Assembly (NCBI GenBank): GCA_012839925.1
Contig: DUMJ01000026.1
Coordinates: 1 to 64,000, forward strand
Reading direction: 5' to 3'
Length of the DNA stretch: 64,000 bases
Source of the DNA: a bacterium
Lineage (GTDB): Bacteria > DUMJ01
Shown: positions 19,335-28,425 of the stretch, in pieces
How positions within the stretch are numbered: the stretch's first letter is position 1
Layout: every line of letters begins with the position of its first letter
The notes under the pieces: generated by a model
What the model saw: only the letters and a program-made list of their open reading frames with translations
Database searches by the model: none
Told to the model about the DNA's origin: nothing
Translations under genes and position numbers: made by a program

Positions 19335-21038
19335 GTGCCTATAAGGGTAGTAAAGGGGAAGAAAGAAGAGTTAGACCCGGGTAAACTGAATGATGAAGGG
19401 ATGCTCTACCTGAGCAGAGGGATGTTAAATGAAGCTGAAGAGATCTTTAAGCAGGTAATAGAATTAGATTATAACTATGCCTTGGCGCATAATAATATGG
19501 CGGTTATTTATCTGAAAAAAGGACTTTATAAGGACGCTATAAAGGAACTTCGAACTGCTACTCAATTGAAGCCAGATTATGCCGAGGCTTTTAATAATTT
19601 AGGAGTGGCATATTTTCAATGTCAAAAGTATACCGAAGCTAAATGGTCTTTTGAGAAGGCTTTAGAGATAAAGTCAGACTATGAAGAACCAAGAAAGAAT
19701 CTTGCAATTTTATCTAATAATCTTATAGGCAGTTCAGACAGGTCCAGGGAAAAGAATGTAGTTACCAGGAATCTCAAAAACAAAAAGAAGAAAGAGAAGC
19801 TTCCAGCTATAAGTCTCTGTATGATTGTAAAGAATGAATCAGAGAATCTTCCCCGGGCATTAAATTCTGTGAAAGATTATGCGGATGAGATCATTATAGT
19901 AGATACGGGTTCAACAGATGATACAGTTGAGATAGCCAAATCATTTGGTGCGAAGGTATATTTTTACAGCTGGAACGATGATTTTGCCTCTGCAAGGAAT
20001 GAGGCTTTGAGACATGCTACCTGTGATTGGATCTTATCAATGGATGCAGATGATGAGATGAATGGGGAAGATATTGCTAAGCTCAAAGAGTACTTAAAAG
20101 AGACAGATGCGGCAGGTCTTTCTATCCCCATATTCAGCGAATTAACTGATAGTTCTCTGAATATGAAGAATACCACTGTGAACTACCTTGTAAGGATATT
20201 TAAAAATGACCCCAGGATAAGATTTACACGGAGAATCCACGAGTTTGTAGACCAGTCTATCTTTGATATGGGTGGAAAGATAGAAAGAATTGATATCCCT
20301 GTTTTTCATAGAGGTTATACCGACCAGAAGACTCTTAAAGAGAAGTTAGACAGGAATAAGCGACTTGTAGAAATAGCTCTGGATGAAAACCCTCAGGACC
20401 ATACCCTCTGGACTTATCTTGGTAAGACATATTTTACTTTAAATGATTTGGAAAAAGCTGAAGAATGTTTCAGGAAGGCTATTGAGATTGTTGAAGGAAA
20501 GGAGAACAGGTATGTGACCCTTTTCTTCCTCCAGAGTGCATATGTAGATCTGGCTCTTCTGTTGTCTGAAGATAGAATGGAAGAAGCCCTAGAATTTTTT
20601 AATAAGGCTATAAATATAGACCCTAATTTCCCGGATACCTATTACTATATGGGCATGGCTTACTATAATAAAGGTATGTTTGAGGAAGCCTATAAATCTT
20701 TTAAGAAGGTCTTTCAGGTAGATGTGAATAAGAGTCTATTCTTCATATCCAATCTTGGTATTAGAGGAGAACTTACTCTTACGATGCTACAGGCTACAGC
20801 TCTGCAGTTAGGGATGCTTAAAGAGGCTATAGATTATGGAAATAGGGTTTTGGAGATAAACCCAAATAATGCTCCTGTTCTTAATAATATGGGTATAGCA
20901 TACATATCACTTGGGGAGAGGGAGATTGGGAAAAGCTTTTTTGAGAAGGCTTTACTGGTAGCACCCGGGTTTGAAAAGGCTATGGATAATCTGGAGAAAT
21001 ATATCAGGGAAGAGTTTGAAGAATCAATTAAAGTTTAG
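19335..21038 (+). CDS. TPR-repeat protein with GT2 glycosyltransferase domain
   Basis: N- and C-terminal TPRs flank SLCMIVKNESENLPRALNSVKDYADEIIIVDTGSTDDTVEIAKSFGAKVY...SMDADDE. Confidence 0.93.
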   Translation: MPIRVVKGKKEELDPGKLNDEGMLYLSRGMLNEAEEIFKQVIELDYNYALAHNNMAVIYLKKGLYKDAIKELRTATQLKPDYAEAFNNLGVAYFQCQKYTEAKWSFEKALEIKSDYEEPRKNLAILSNNLIGSSDRSREKNVVTRNLKNKKKKEKLPAISLCMIVKNESENLPRALNSVKDYADEIIIVDTGSTDDTVEIAKSFGAKVYFYSWNDDFASARNEALRHATCDWILSMDADDEMNGEDIAKLKEYLKETDAAGLSIPIFSELTDSSLNMKNTTVNYLVRIFKNDPRIRFTRRIHEFVDQSIFDMGGKIERIDIPVFHRGYTDQKTLKEKLDRNKRLVEIALDENPQDHTLWTYLGKTYFTLNDLEKAEECFRKAIEIVEGKENRYVTLFFLQSAYVDLALLLSEDRMEEALEFFNKAINIDPNFPDTYYYMGMAYYNKGMFEEAYKSFKKVFQVDVNKSLFFISNLGIRGELTLTMLQATALQLGMLKEAIDYGNRVLEINPNNAPVLNNMGIAYISLGEREIGKSFFEKALLVAPGFEKAMDNLEKYIREEFEESIKV

Positions 21039-21055
21039 AATGGAAGTTCCGATTA
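21029..21055 (+). promoter_or_regulatory. sigma-28 (FliA/SigD) promoter TAAAGTTT-N11-TCCGATTA
   Basis: Matches TAAAGTTT-N11-GCCGATAA at 14 of 16 positions with exact spacing; upstream of flagellin and overlapping the stop codon of the preceding gene. Confidence 0.8.
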
Positions 21056-21183
21056 TATGTGTTGGAGGTGATAGACAGGTCCAGTAGTGTAAAGAGTTGA
21101 TGGGACACTTGATTTAAGGGGAGTAGAGGTGAGTTTAGAGGCATGGAAGCCAATAAAATATTTTAAACAAGGAGGTATAGAAG

Positions 21184-22677
21184 ATGCGTATTAATCAGAA
21201 TATTTTTGCGTTGAATGCGCAGAGGAATCTGCAGAATACTAATAGCCAGTTATCGGTATCTCTGGAGAGATTGTCCTCTGGTTTGAGGATAAACAGGGCA
21301 TCTGATGATGCGGCTGGGCTTGCAATCTCCGAGAAATTGAGAGCCCAGGTAAGTGGGCTTGGAGTATCTGTGGACAATGCCAATGATGGTATCTCTCTTA
21401 TAAGAACAGCTGAAGGGTCACTCGATAGGGTGAATGCTATCCTCAAGAGGATGAGAGACCTGGTAGGCTGGGCGGCTAACGGTGATAAGACGGATGCGGA
21501 TAGACAGAAGTATCAAGATGAGATAAATCAGCTTACAGAAGAGATAAACAGAATCTCGACCACGACAGAGTACAACACAAAGAAACTATTAAATGGAGAC
21601 ATTGGCTCGAAGGTGACGGTAGCCGCTGCAGATGCAGGAGAAGTGGAGTCTGCAGGTGTAAGTGGAGAGATACTCAGAACAGGTACCTATGTAATTTCAG
21701 TTTTATCAGCTGGAGTGGCAGAGGTAGAAGGTCTTGCACTGGCTAGCGGAACTGGTTATAGTTCCAGCCTTTATAGTGCTCTGGGTGCATCAGGAGCTTA
21801 TACCAAGACCCTGAATATCTCTACCGCTGATGGTAAGAGTGCAAGCGTAACATTAAATGTAGCCAGTTCCGATGGAGATACAGTAGAGACTGCTATCCAG
21901 AAGATAAATACAGCTCTACAGAATGCAGGAATGGTAGTTACTGCTACCTGGAATGATGCCAATGATAGAATTGAGCTTAAATCAGGTGAAGTCGGAAGCA
22001 AGTATGCCATAGCGGTAGTCCAGAGCAATAGTGTATCTGGAGCAGCTAACTTTACAATAACTCAAGTAACAACAGCTGTAGATGTGACTGTAAGTGTTAC
22101 TGACCCTGCAGGTGGGGCTAATCAGTTGGTGAAATCCACCAGCAGATACTTTGCCGCTGGAACATCAACACTTGAACCCGTCGATTCAAGTGGTATAGCA
22201 GGGGTAACATTTACATTAACCAATGCTGCAGCAGCCTCTACCGGTGCGGCGGTAACTCTAGATGTTGCTAAAGGTTCTCTCATACTTCAGATTGGACCTA
22301 ACAAGGGTGAGGACCACAGGATGGAAATCACCATAAATGATATGAGTGCTTCTACACTGGGAGTGAATAATATAGATGTAACGAATCAGGCAAATGCCCA
22401 GGCTATTATAGATGCTGAGACTATTGATAAGGCTATAGAGAAGGTTGTTACTGAACGTGGTAAACTTGGTGCTTATGAAAATAGATTGAACCATACAATC
22501 CAGAACCTTGGAGTAGAAAAAGAGAACCTGACATCTGCAGAGTCCAGGCTGAGAGATGCAGATATAGCACAAGAGATGATGGATTTCACGAGGAACCAGA
22601 TTATGCTCCAGGCTGGCACTGCAATGCTGGCTCAGGCAAATACAGTACCTCAGACGGTCCTTCAGCTCTTAAGATAA
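21184..22677 (+). CDS. flagellin
   Basis: D0/D1 MRINQNIFALNAQRNLQNTNSQLSVSLERLSSGLRINRASDDAAGLAISEKL and C-terminal ENRLNHTIQNL...SRLRDADIAQEMMDFTRNQIMLQAGTAMLAQAN. Confidence 0.98.
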   Translation: MRINQNIFALNAQRNLQNTNSQLSVSLERLSSGLRINRASDDAAGLAISEKLRAQVSGLGVSVDNANDGISLIRTAEGSLDRVNAILKRMRDLVGWAANGDKTDADRQKYQDEINQLTEEINRISTTTEYNTKKLLNGDIGSKVTVAAADAGEVESAGVSGEILRTGTYVISVLSAGVAEVEGLALASGTGYSSSLYSALGASGAYTKTLNISTADGKSASVTLNVASSDGDTVETAIQKINTALQNAGMVVTATWNDANDRIELKSGEVGSKYAIAVVQSNSVSGAANFTITQVTTAVDVTVSVTDPAGGANQLVKSTSRYFAAGTSTLEPVDSSGIAGVTFTLTNAAAASTGAAVTLDVAKGSLILQIGPNKGEDHRMEITINDMSASTLGVNNIDVTNQANAQAIIDAETIDKAIEKVVTERGKLGAYENRLNHTIQNLGVEKENLTSAESRLRDADIAQEMMDFTRNQIMLQAGTAMLAQANTVPQTVLQLLR

Positions 22678-22705
22678 TAAGGACATTTTCCAGAAACTTT
22701 TCTCT

Positions 22706-22731
22706 ACAGGGCAGGCTCAAGCCTGCCCTGT
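22706..22731 (+). terminator. hairpin ACAGGGCAGGCT-CA-AGCCTGCCCTGT after flagellin
   Basis: 12-bp perfect stem, 2-nt formal loop, followed by TATATTTTA. Confidence 0.8.
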
Positions 22732-22821
22732 TATATTTTAAAGAACTATCTTCAGCGTATTCAGCGTCAATAGTCTGTGAAAATGTCAGGGGGAGGAAAT
22801 GAAACATATGAGTTGTATCCC

Positions 22822-22914
22822 GTAGGGGCAATTCATGAATTGCCCCTACAATTTCGTCTTTTATAATAAAAACACCATGCCTTTATCCTTCCTCTCCCGT
22901 CAAGGGGGAGGGGA
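22822..22914 (-). repeat. composite dispersed repeat, copy 2 (inverted relative to copy 1)
   Basis: Reverse complement reads ...CTTGACGGGAGAGGAAGGATAAAGGCATGGTGTTTTTATTATAAAAGACGAAATTGTAGGGGCAATTCATGAATTGCCCCTAC. Confidence 0.9.
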
Positions 22915-23195
22915 ATAGGTCAGAACTATTTACCCATAACAATATTACAGAACGTTAACACTCAGTTGACAATAATAATATTAAACAATACAATCTTATA
23001 GAAAGATTAATCACAGGGAGACATCGTTTCTGGATGGGACAGTATTTTCCCTGTAATCTTTTGAAGGCTTTCAGTGTAAAAGTAAGGAATGGATTGCCCT
23101 TAGATGACACTGTAATGTAAGATCTCCTCCTGGAGAGGAGAATCCGATAGACTTTCATTAAGGCAGGTTCTGGAAAGAGAGGGATTGATAGGAAA

Positions 23196-24254
23196 ATGAA
23201 AGAACTGGAATCTTTTAGAGTAAATCCAGATTTATTAAAACAATTCTGTGCAGAAGTTTTCGAAAAACTTGGTCTTTCAGATATTCAGGCTAATATAACT
23301 GCCGACCAGCTGGTCTGGGCTGACCTTATGGGAATAGGTTCTCATGGTGTAACACGTATCGGCATATATGCCAGAAGAATTCAGGCAGGATTAGTGAATA
23401 TAAAGCCTGACATCAAGCCTGTTAAGGAGACATCATCAGTAGCAGTTTTAGATGGGGACAATGGGTTGGGTCAGGTAGTTGGGGTCAGGGCAGTGGAGTT
23501 AGCTATAGAAAAGGCTAATAAATATGGGGTTGGAGTTGTTGGAGTGAGAAATAATAATCATTTTGGGTGTGCTGGTTACTATGCATTAAAGGCTATAGAG
23601 AATGATATGGTTGGGATAGTTATGTCAAATGCTCCATCTACTATGGCTCCCTGGGGTGCTAGAGTTCCTTATCTTGGGACAAATCCGATAGCTTTTGGAG
23701 TTCCAACTAAAGAATTTCCCCCAATACTTCTGGATATGGCTACCAGTATTGTTGCCAGAGGGAAGATTATTCTATCAGCTAAGGAAGGGAAGGCTATTCC
23801 AGAAGGTTGGGCTGTTGATCCGGAAGGAGAATTTACTACAGACCCGGAGCTAGCATTAAAAGGAGCTGTGTTACCCTTTGGAGGTCCTAAGGGTTCTGGG
23901 ATAGCCATTATGATAGATATACTCAGTGGTATCTTGAGTGGTGCTGCGTTTGGTCCACATATAGGCTCTCTGTATGATGACTTTTCTAGACCACAAGATG
24001 TAGGAAATTTTATGATAGTATTTAACATCTCTGACTTTTGTCCGGTCGATGAATTTAAAGAGAGAATAGAAAAGATGAGAGAGGAGATAAAGAGTTTACC
24101 TAGAGCTAAAGGTGTAGAGGAGATAATGTTGCCAGGAGAGATAGAGTTCAGAAATTATATGGAGAATAGAAGGTCTGGAATAGCTCTGAGCCCTGAGGTG
24201 ATTAAGGAACTTAAAGAGGTTGGGGAATCGGTTTCAGTCAAGTTTTCTCTTTAA
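23196..24254 (+). CDS. malate/L-lactate dehydrogenase family oxidoreductase (Ldh2/YlbC-like)
   Basis: GSHGVTRIGIYARRIQAG, NNNHFGCAGYYAL, GTNPIAFGVPT, GPKGSGIAIMIDILSGILSG. Confidence 0.92.
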   Translation: MKELESFRVNPDLLKQFCAEVFEKLGLSDIQANITADQLVWADLMGIGSHGVTRIGIYARRIQAGLVNIKPDIKPVKETSSVAVLDGDNGLGQVVGVRAVELAIEKANKYGVGVVGVRNNNHFGCAGYYALKAIENDMVGIVMSNAPSTMAPWGARVPYLGTNPIAFGVPTKEFPPILLDMATSIVARGKIILSAKEGKAIPEGWAVDPEGEFTTDPELALKGAVLPFGGPKGSGIAIMIDILSGILSGAAFGPHIGSLYDDFSRPQDVGNFMIVFNISDFCPVDEFKERIEKMREEIKSLPRAKGVEEIMLPGEIEFRNYMENRRSGIALSPEVIKELKEVGESVSVKFSL

Positions 24255-24330
24255 GGAGAGTGATAAGATTGTGATGATGGGTTTTCCTGTGGCTAAAAAT
24301 ATTAATTTATAGAAGAGGAGGTTTTCTATC

Positions 24331-26280
24331 ATGTATCTTGGTGTAGATTATTATCCTGAACACTGGGAAAGAGAGAGATGGGATGTTGATGCAAGGCTTA
24401 TGGAGGATGCTGGCGTAGAGTTAGTTCGATTGGCTGAATTTGCGTGGAGCAGGTTAGAGCCAGAGGACGAAAATTACGACTTTTCATGGTTAGATGAGGT
24501 AATCTCAATACTTGGCGGGCATAACATAAAGGTTATACTGTGTACACCAACAGCAGCACCACCAGCCTGGCTTATTAATAAACATCCTGACATATTACCT
24601 GTAACCAGGAATGGACAGAGGATGTCTTTTGGAGCCAGAAGACACTACTGTATCACAAACAGGAACTATTACTATTATTCAGAAAGAATAATCAGAAAGA
24701 TGGCTGAACATTATAAGGACAATCCTCAGGTTATTGGATGGCAGGTGGATAATGAATTTGGCGGACCAAAATGTTATTGTGAGGGCTGTAGAAAAGAGTT
24801 TCAGCTCTGGTTGAAAAGAAAATACGGGACTTTAGAGAATTTAAATAAATCCTGGGGGAATGCATTCTGGAGTCATGATTATACAGCCTGGGAACAGATA
24901 CCTCTTCCTGTCGTCTATTATCATAATCCCTCGTTTGACCTTGATTTTAGAAGATTCTTTTCTGATATGACGGTCAGATACAGTAATATGCAGATAAGGT
25001 TGCTTAAAGGGTTAAATTCAGGTAAATTTGTAACTCATAATTTTATGGGACTATTCTCTGAGTTAGATTATTACGATCTGTCCAGGGAGTATGACTTTGT
25101 ATCCTGGGATAACTACCCCAGAGACTCCAGTAACAGATATCGAGCTGCACTGGCTCATGACGTGATGAGGGGATTAAAGAAGAAAAACTTCTGGATTATG
25201 GAAGAGCAGTGCAGTTATATCACAAGAGAAGACATAACCAGAACATTCCCTCCTGGGGAAATGAGATTGTGGACATATCACTGTTATGCCCATGGAGCAG
25301 AGGCTGTGGTTTACTTCAGGTGGAGGGCATGTAACTTTGGCATAGAACAGTTCCACTCCGGTATCCTGCAACATGATGGTACAGACAATTCCATAAGTTA
25401 CAGGGAATTAAAGCAGATTGGCAAAGAGATGGGAAAGATTGGACCTGAGATTGAGAATGCTAAAATAGTATCTCCGGTAGCTATAATATACGACTATGAA
25501 AACATATGGGTTAATCTGGCTTATCAGGAAAAACCTATGTACGATTACCCGGGAGAAATATTGAGATTCTACAGGTCTATAAAAAGGCTTGGTATAAATG
25601 TAGATATGATAAAATCCTCGGATGATTTCAGTAATTATAAGGTGGTAATAGCCCCCCTGCTGTATGTAATGACAGATGAGTTGGCAAAAAATATAAAGGA
25701 CTACGTCTCTGGTGGAGGGATATTCATAGCAGGATTCAGGTGTGCCATAAAAGATGAGAGCAGTAATATGCTGAAAGAAGTGCTGCCAGGTAAGTTGAGA
25801 GACCTTTTTGGTATAAGTATATACGCTTGGGATAATATAAGGGATATGGCGGTGGAGATAAAAGACAGGGACGGTAAAATTTACAGGGGAGACACTTTTG
25901 CAGACCTGATAACACCTGAAGGGGCAGAGGTGCTGGCTCAGTATAATAGTGGCTGGTATACTCCATATGCTGCTGTTACGGTAAATAGATATGGGAAGGG
26001 AAAGGCTTATTATACAGGATGCGGATTATCCCAGGAATTCTATGATTCTCTGATGAAACAGTTACTTTCTGAATATTCCATCAAAGACATAGTCTTTCCA
26101 GAAGAGGTCGAAGTAAATATAAGAGAGAAAGATGGGAGAAGATTTGTATTTATAACAAACTTCAGTGATAAATCTGTCTCTATAAAGATAAAAAGGGATA
26201 TGAGAGATCTGATAACCGATAAATATATTAATGGGGAGACAGAGCTATCTCCGTTTGGGATTATGATACTGGAAGGTTAG
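24331..26280 (+). CDS. beta-galactosidase, GH42
   Basis: GVDYYPEHWERERWDVDARLMEDAGVELVRLAEFAWSRLEP, QVDNEFGGPKCYCEGC, WIMEEQ; trimerisation domain. Confidence 0.95.
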   Translation: MYLGVDYYPEHWERERWDVDARLMEDAGVELVRLAEFAWSRLEPEDENYDFSWLDEVISILGGHNIKVILCTPTAAPPAWLINKHPDILPVTRNGQRMSFGARRHYCITNRNYYYYSERIIRKMAEHYKDNPQVIGWQVDNEFGGPKCYCEGCRKEFQLWLKRKYGTLENLNKSWGNAFWSHDYTAWEQIPLPVVYYHNPSFDLDFRRFFSDMTVRYSNMQIRLLKGLNSGKFVTHNFMGLFSELDYYDLSREYDFVSWDNYPRDSSNRYRAALAHDVMRGLKKKNFWIMEEQCSYITREDITRTFPPGEMRLWTYHCYAHGAEAVVYFRWRACNFGIEQFHSGILQHDGTDNSISYRELKQIGKEMGKIGPEIENAKIVSPVAIIYDYENIWVNLAYQEKPMYDYPGEILRFYRSIKRLGINVDMIKSSDDFSNYKVVIAPLLYVMTDELAKNIKDYVSGGGIFIAGFRCAIKDESSNMLKEVLPGKLRDLFGISIYAWDNIRDMAVEIKDRDGKIYRGDTFADLITPEGAEVLAQYNSGWYTPYAAVTVNRYGKGKAYYTGCGLSQEFYDSLMKQLLSEYSIKDIVFPEEVEVNIREKDGRRFVFITNFSDKSVSIKIKRDMRDLITDKYINGETELSPFGIMILEG

Positions 26281-26285
26281 ATCTT

Positions 26286-27869
26286 CTATTGAGAAGATCG
26301 GGGTAAAGAGCTGGCAGCATCCTTTTTAACAGGTTCTATCTCCAGTATCCTGTCAACTCTGAAGACCCTGTCTCCTCCCCTGTTATAGCAGTATGCATAT
26401 ACACCGAGAAAATTCTTACCGTTATAGGAGAACTCTCCCACTTCATATGGTTGTATGATCCTTCTTGACTTTTCATCATTGGGCTTCAGATACACTATAG
26501 ACAGGGGGGTCTTCTCTTTTATAGCCTGATTTATTATCCTTATCTTTTCTTCCAGAGGGATGTCTCTCTCTGAGAGTTTATACTGAAATCTGGTCAGAAA
26601 TTCTACTATACGTTTGTCCAGGAGTATATGTCCCTTTTTTACAGGTTTCTTGAGGACAATTCCCTCAAAAGATGTGCATCTGCTCAGGGCAACATAAACC
26701 TGTCCCGGGGCAAAAACTCCTCTTTCCAGATCGATTATAACCCTATCGAATGTCTTCCCCTGGCTCTTGTGTATGGTAACCGCCCAGGCAAGTTTAAGGG
26801 GATACTGGGTAAATGAACCGATAGTTTCTGATTCTATCAGTTTTTTCTCTTCATTGTATCTGTAGTGGAATATCTCCCAGGTATAGGGAATGACCTCTTC
26901 TATCCTCCCATCAGGGAACTGAACTTCTATTTTATCTTCATCTTCTCCCTTCCCGGAGCTTATACCGACCACTTTTCCAATAGACCCGTTTACCCATCTC
27001 CCCTTACTATCATTGTTAAGCATCATAACCTGAGCACCTTTTTTAAGGGAAAGGATGGGGTCTCCGGGCAAAGAGGATTTATCGAAGTCTCCCTCGATAT
27101 ATGCCTCCCATCTATAAAGTCTTCCCTTCAGTAAGTTAAGCTTCTCCATATTGATTGCGTCTACGGTCGCATTTAGAGGGGTAAGATAAACTATATAATC
27201 TGAACTTTCTGGTAATTCTACCCCTACCCTGCTATTGAGAAGAGCCAGACTCTCTTCACTTATAGTGTTATTTCTGATTTCATTGAGGAGCTGTATGAAT
27301 CTTTCATCCTTCTGTCTGTAGACCTTCTCCAGCTCAATGAATTCTAATGGTAAATCTCTTATAACATCGGCATCAAAGAAGTACTGGCTGTTATATCTTT
27401 TGGTGAAAAGTTCCTTCTCCCTCGATGTTACAACCGGTGGAAGCTGATAGAGGTCTCCGATAAAGACCATCTGAATACCGCCGAATGGTTTGTTCCTTAC
27501 GTTTATACGGAGGAAGTAGTCGATACAATCCAGTAGGTCTGCCCTCACCATCGATATCTCGTCAATTATAATTGTCTCTAACTCTTTATAGATCTTTGCC
27601 TTTTGGGGAGAAAGCTTCTTTATGTTTTCAATGGTTACATTTGGCTTAAATCCAAAAAAAGAGTGTATTGTCTCTCCGTTTACATTTAGAGCAGCAACCC
27701 CTGTGGGTGCCAGGACTACAATCTTCTTCTTTGTTATGGATCGGAAATAATTTAGTAATGTGGACTTTCCTGTCCCAGCCTTTCCTGTAATAAAGACATT
27801 CTTATCTGTATTCTCTAATAGGTCTAACGCCCTTTTAAACTGTTCATTCAGTTCTATGTTATCTGGCAT
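26286..27869 (-). CDS. PIF1-like helicase with C-terminal WYL domain
   Basis: FITGKAGTGKSTLLNYF, VLAPTGVAALNVNGETIHSFF, IIDEISMVRADLLD, TIHKSQGKTFDRV, VYVALSRCTS; C-terminal SRRIIQPYEV...YAYCYNRGGDRVFRVDRI. Confidence 0.93.
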   Translation of the reverse strand: MPDNIELNEQFKRALDLLENTDKNVFITGKAGTGKSTLLNYFRSITKKKIVVLAPTGVAALNVNGETIHSFFGFKPNVTIENIKKLSPQKAKIYKELETIIIDEISMVRADLLDCIDYFLRINVRNKPFGGIQMVFIGDLYQLPPVVTSREKELFTKRYNSQYFFDADVIRDLPLEFIELEKVYRQKDERFIQLLNEIRNNTISEESLALLNSRVGVELPESSDYIVYLTPLNATVDAINMEKLNLLKGRLYRWEAYIEGDFDKSSLPGDPILSLKKGAQVMMLNNDSKGRWVNGSIGKVVGISSGKGEDEDKIEVQFPDGRIEEVIPYTWEIFHYRYNEEKKLIESETIGSFTQYPLKLAWAVTIHKSQGKTFDRVIIDLERGVFAPGQVYVALSRCTSFEGIVLKKPVKKGHILLDKRIVEFLTRFQYKLSERDIPLEEKIRIINQAIKEKTPLSIVYLKPNDEKSRRIIQPYEVGEFSYNGKNFLGVYAYCYNRGGDRVFRVDRILEIEPVKKDAASSLPRSSQ

Positions 27870-27896
27870 ATTATAAATTATAACACGACAGACAGT

Positions 27897-28124
27897 TTAG
27901 CTATGAGTTTCAAGTTCATAAGAAACAGGGAGAAGCTCTCTGAGATTCAAGAGTTTTGAGGCTCCTAAAATCTCCATCCCTACTATCTTATCTTCTTCTC
28001 CAATGTCAAGGACGATATCTTCAGTAACTCTTTTATTGATAATCTGCTGATTTTTTTCATCAAATCTAATATAGAGTAAATCTTTCTTATCGTCATAATA
28101 AATTTTCACTTTTAATTCTCCCAT
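27897..28124 (-). CDS. DUF2283 domain protein
   Basis: VKIYYDDKKDLLYIRFDEK...DIVLDIGEEDKIVGMEILGASKLL is the DUF2283 pattern. Confidence 0.85.
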   Translation of the reverse strand: MGELKVKIYYDDKKDLLYIRFDEKNQQIINKRVTEDIVLDIGEEDKIVGMEILGASKLLNLRELLPVSYELETHS

Positions 28125-28375
28125 TTACCATAGAACACATAAACAGTAACTGTAATAATATTTTCACCCTCAACAGTATAAATAACTTCAACACGCTTTT
28201 GTTCATAAAACTTTTTTGCCCTCATCTGATTATATGGATATATTTTTGCTTTTCATAAACGCCCATATTTTGCCTTTATAGGAAATCCTGTTAGAATAGT
28301 ATCTATTATTTCTTTTAGATTTGTTCCCCTCTCCTCTGCTCGCTCCAACGTATGAGGCTCAATTTTAATCTTCAT
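28112..28375 (-). pseudogene. DUF4258-like protein with in-frame TGA at 28253-28255
   Basis: Frame reads MKIKIEPHTLERAEERGTNLKEIIDTILTGFPIKAKYGRL*KAKIYPYNQMRAKKFYEQKRVEVIYTVEGENIITVTVYVFYGKWEN; overlaps the DUF2283 start. Absent from the ORF track because of the stop. Confidence 0.75.
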
Positions 28376-28382
28376 CTAGAAA

Positions 28383-28411
28383 ATTATACCCTATTGTATT
28401 CTGTTTGTAAA
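28383..28411 (-). promoter_or_regulatory. sigma-70 promoter TTTACA-17-TATAAT, positioned for a leaderless transcript
   Basis: TGTAAA (28406-28411) and ATTATA (28383-28388) on plus; ATG begins 7 nt after the -10. Confidence 0.65.
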
Positions 28412-28425
28412 GAATACATCGCGAC

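Noticed and set aside
22601-22831. 76-aa minus-strand ORF after flagellin
   Set aside because: Overlaps the flagellin 3' end antisense, the terminator hairpin and the start of the repeat; no coding support.
26280-26299. GATCTTCT-ATTG-AGAAGATC hairpin as a strong bidirectional terminator between GH42 and PIF1
   Set aside because: Stem is real but AT-rich and lacks a T tract on the plus strand; too weak to list as a terminator.
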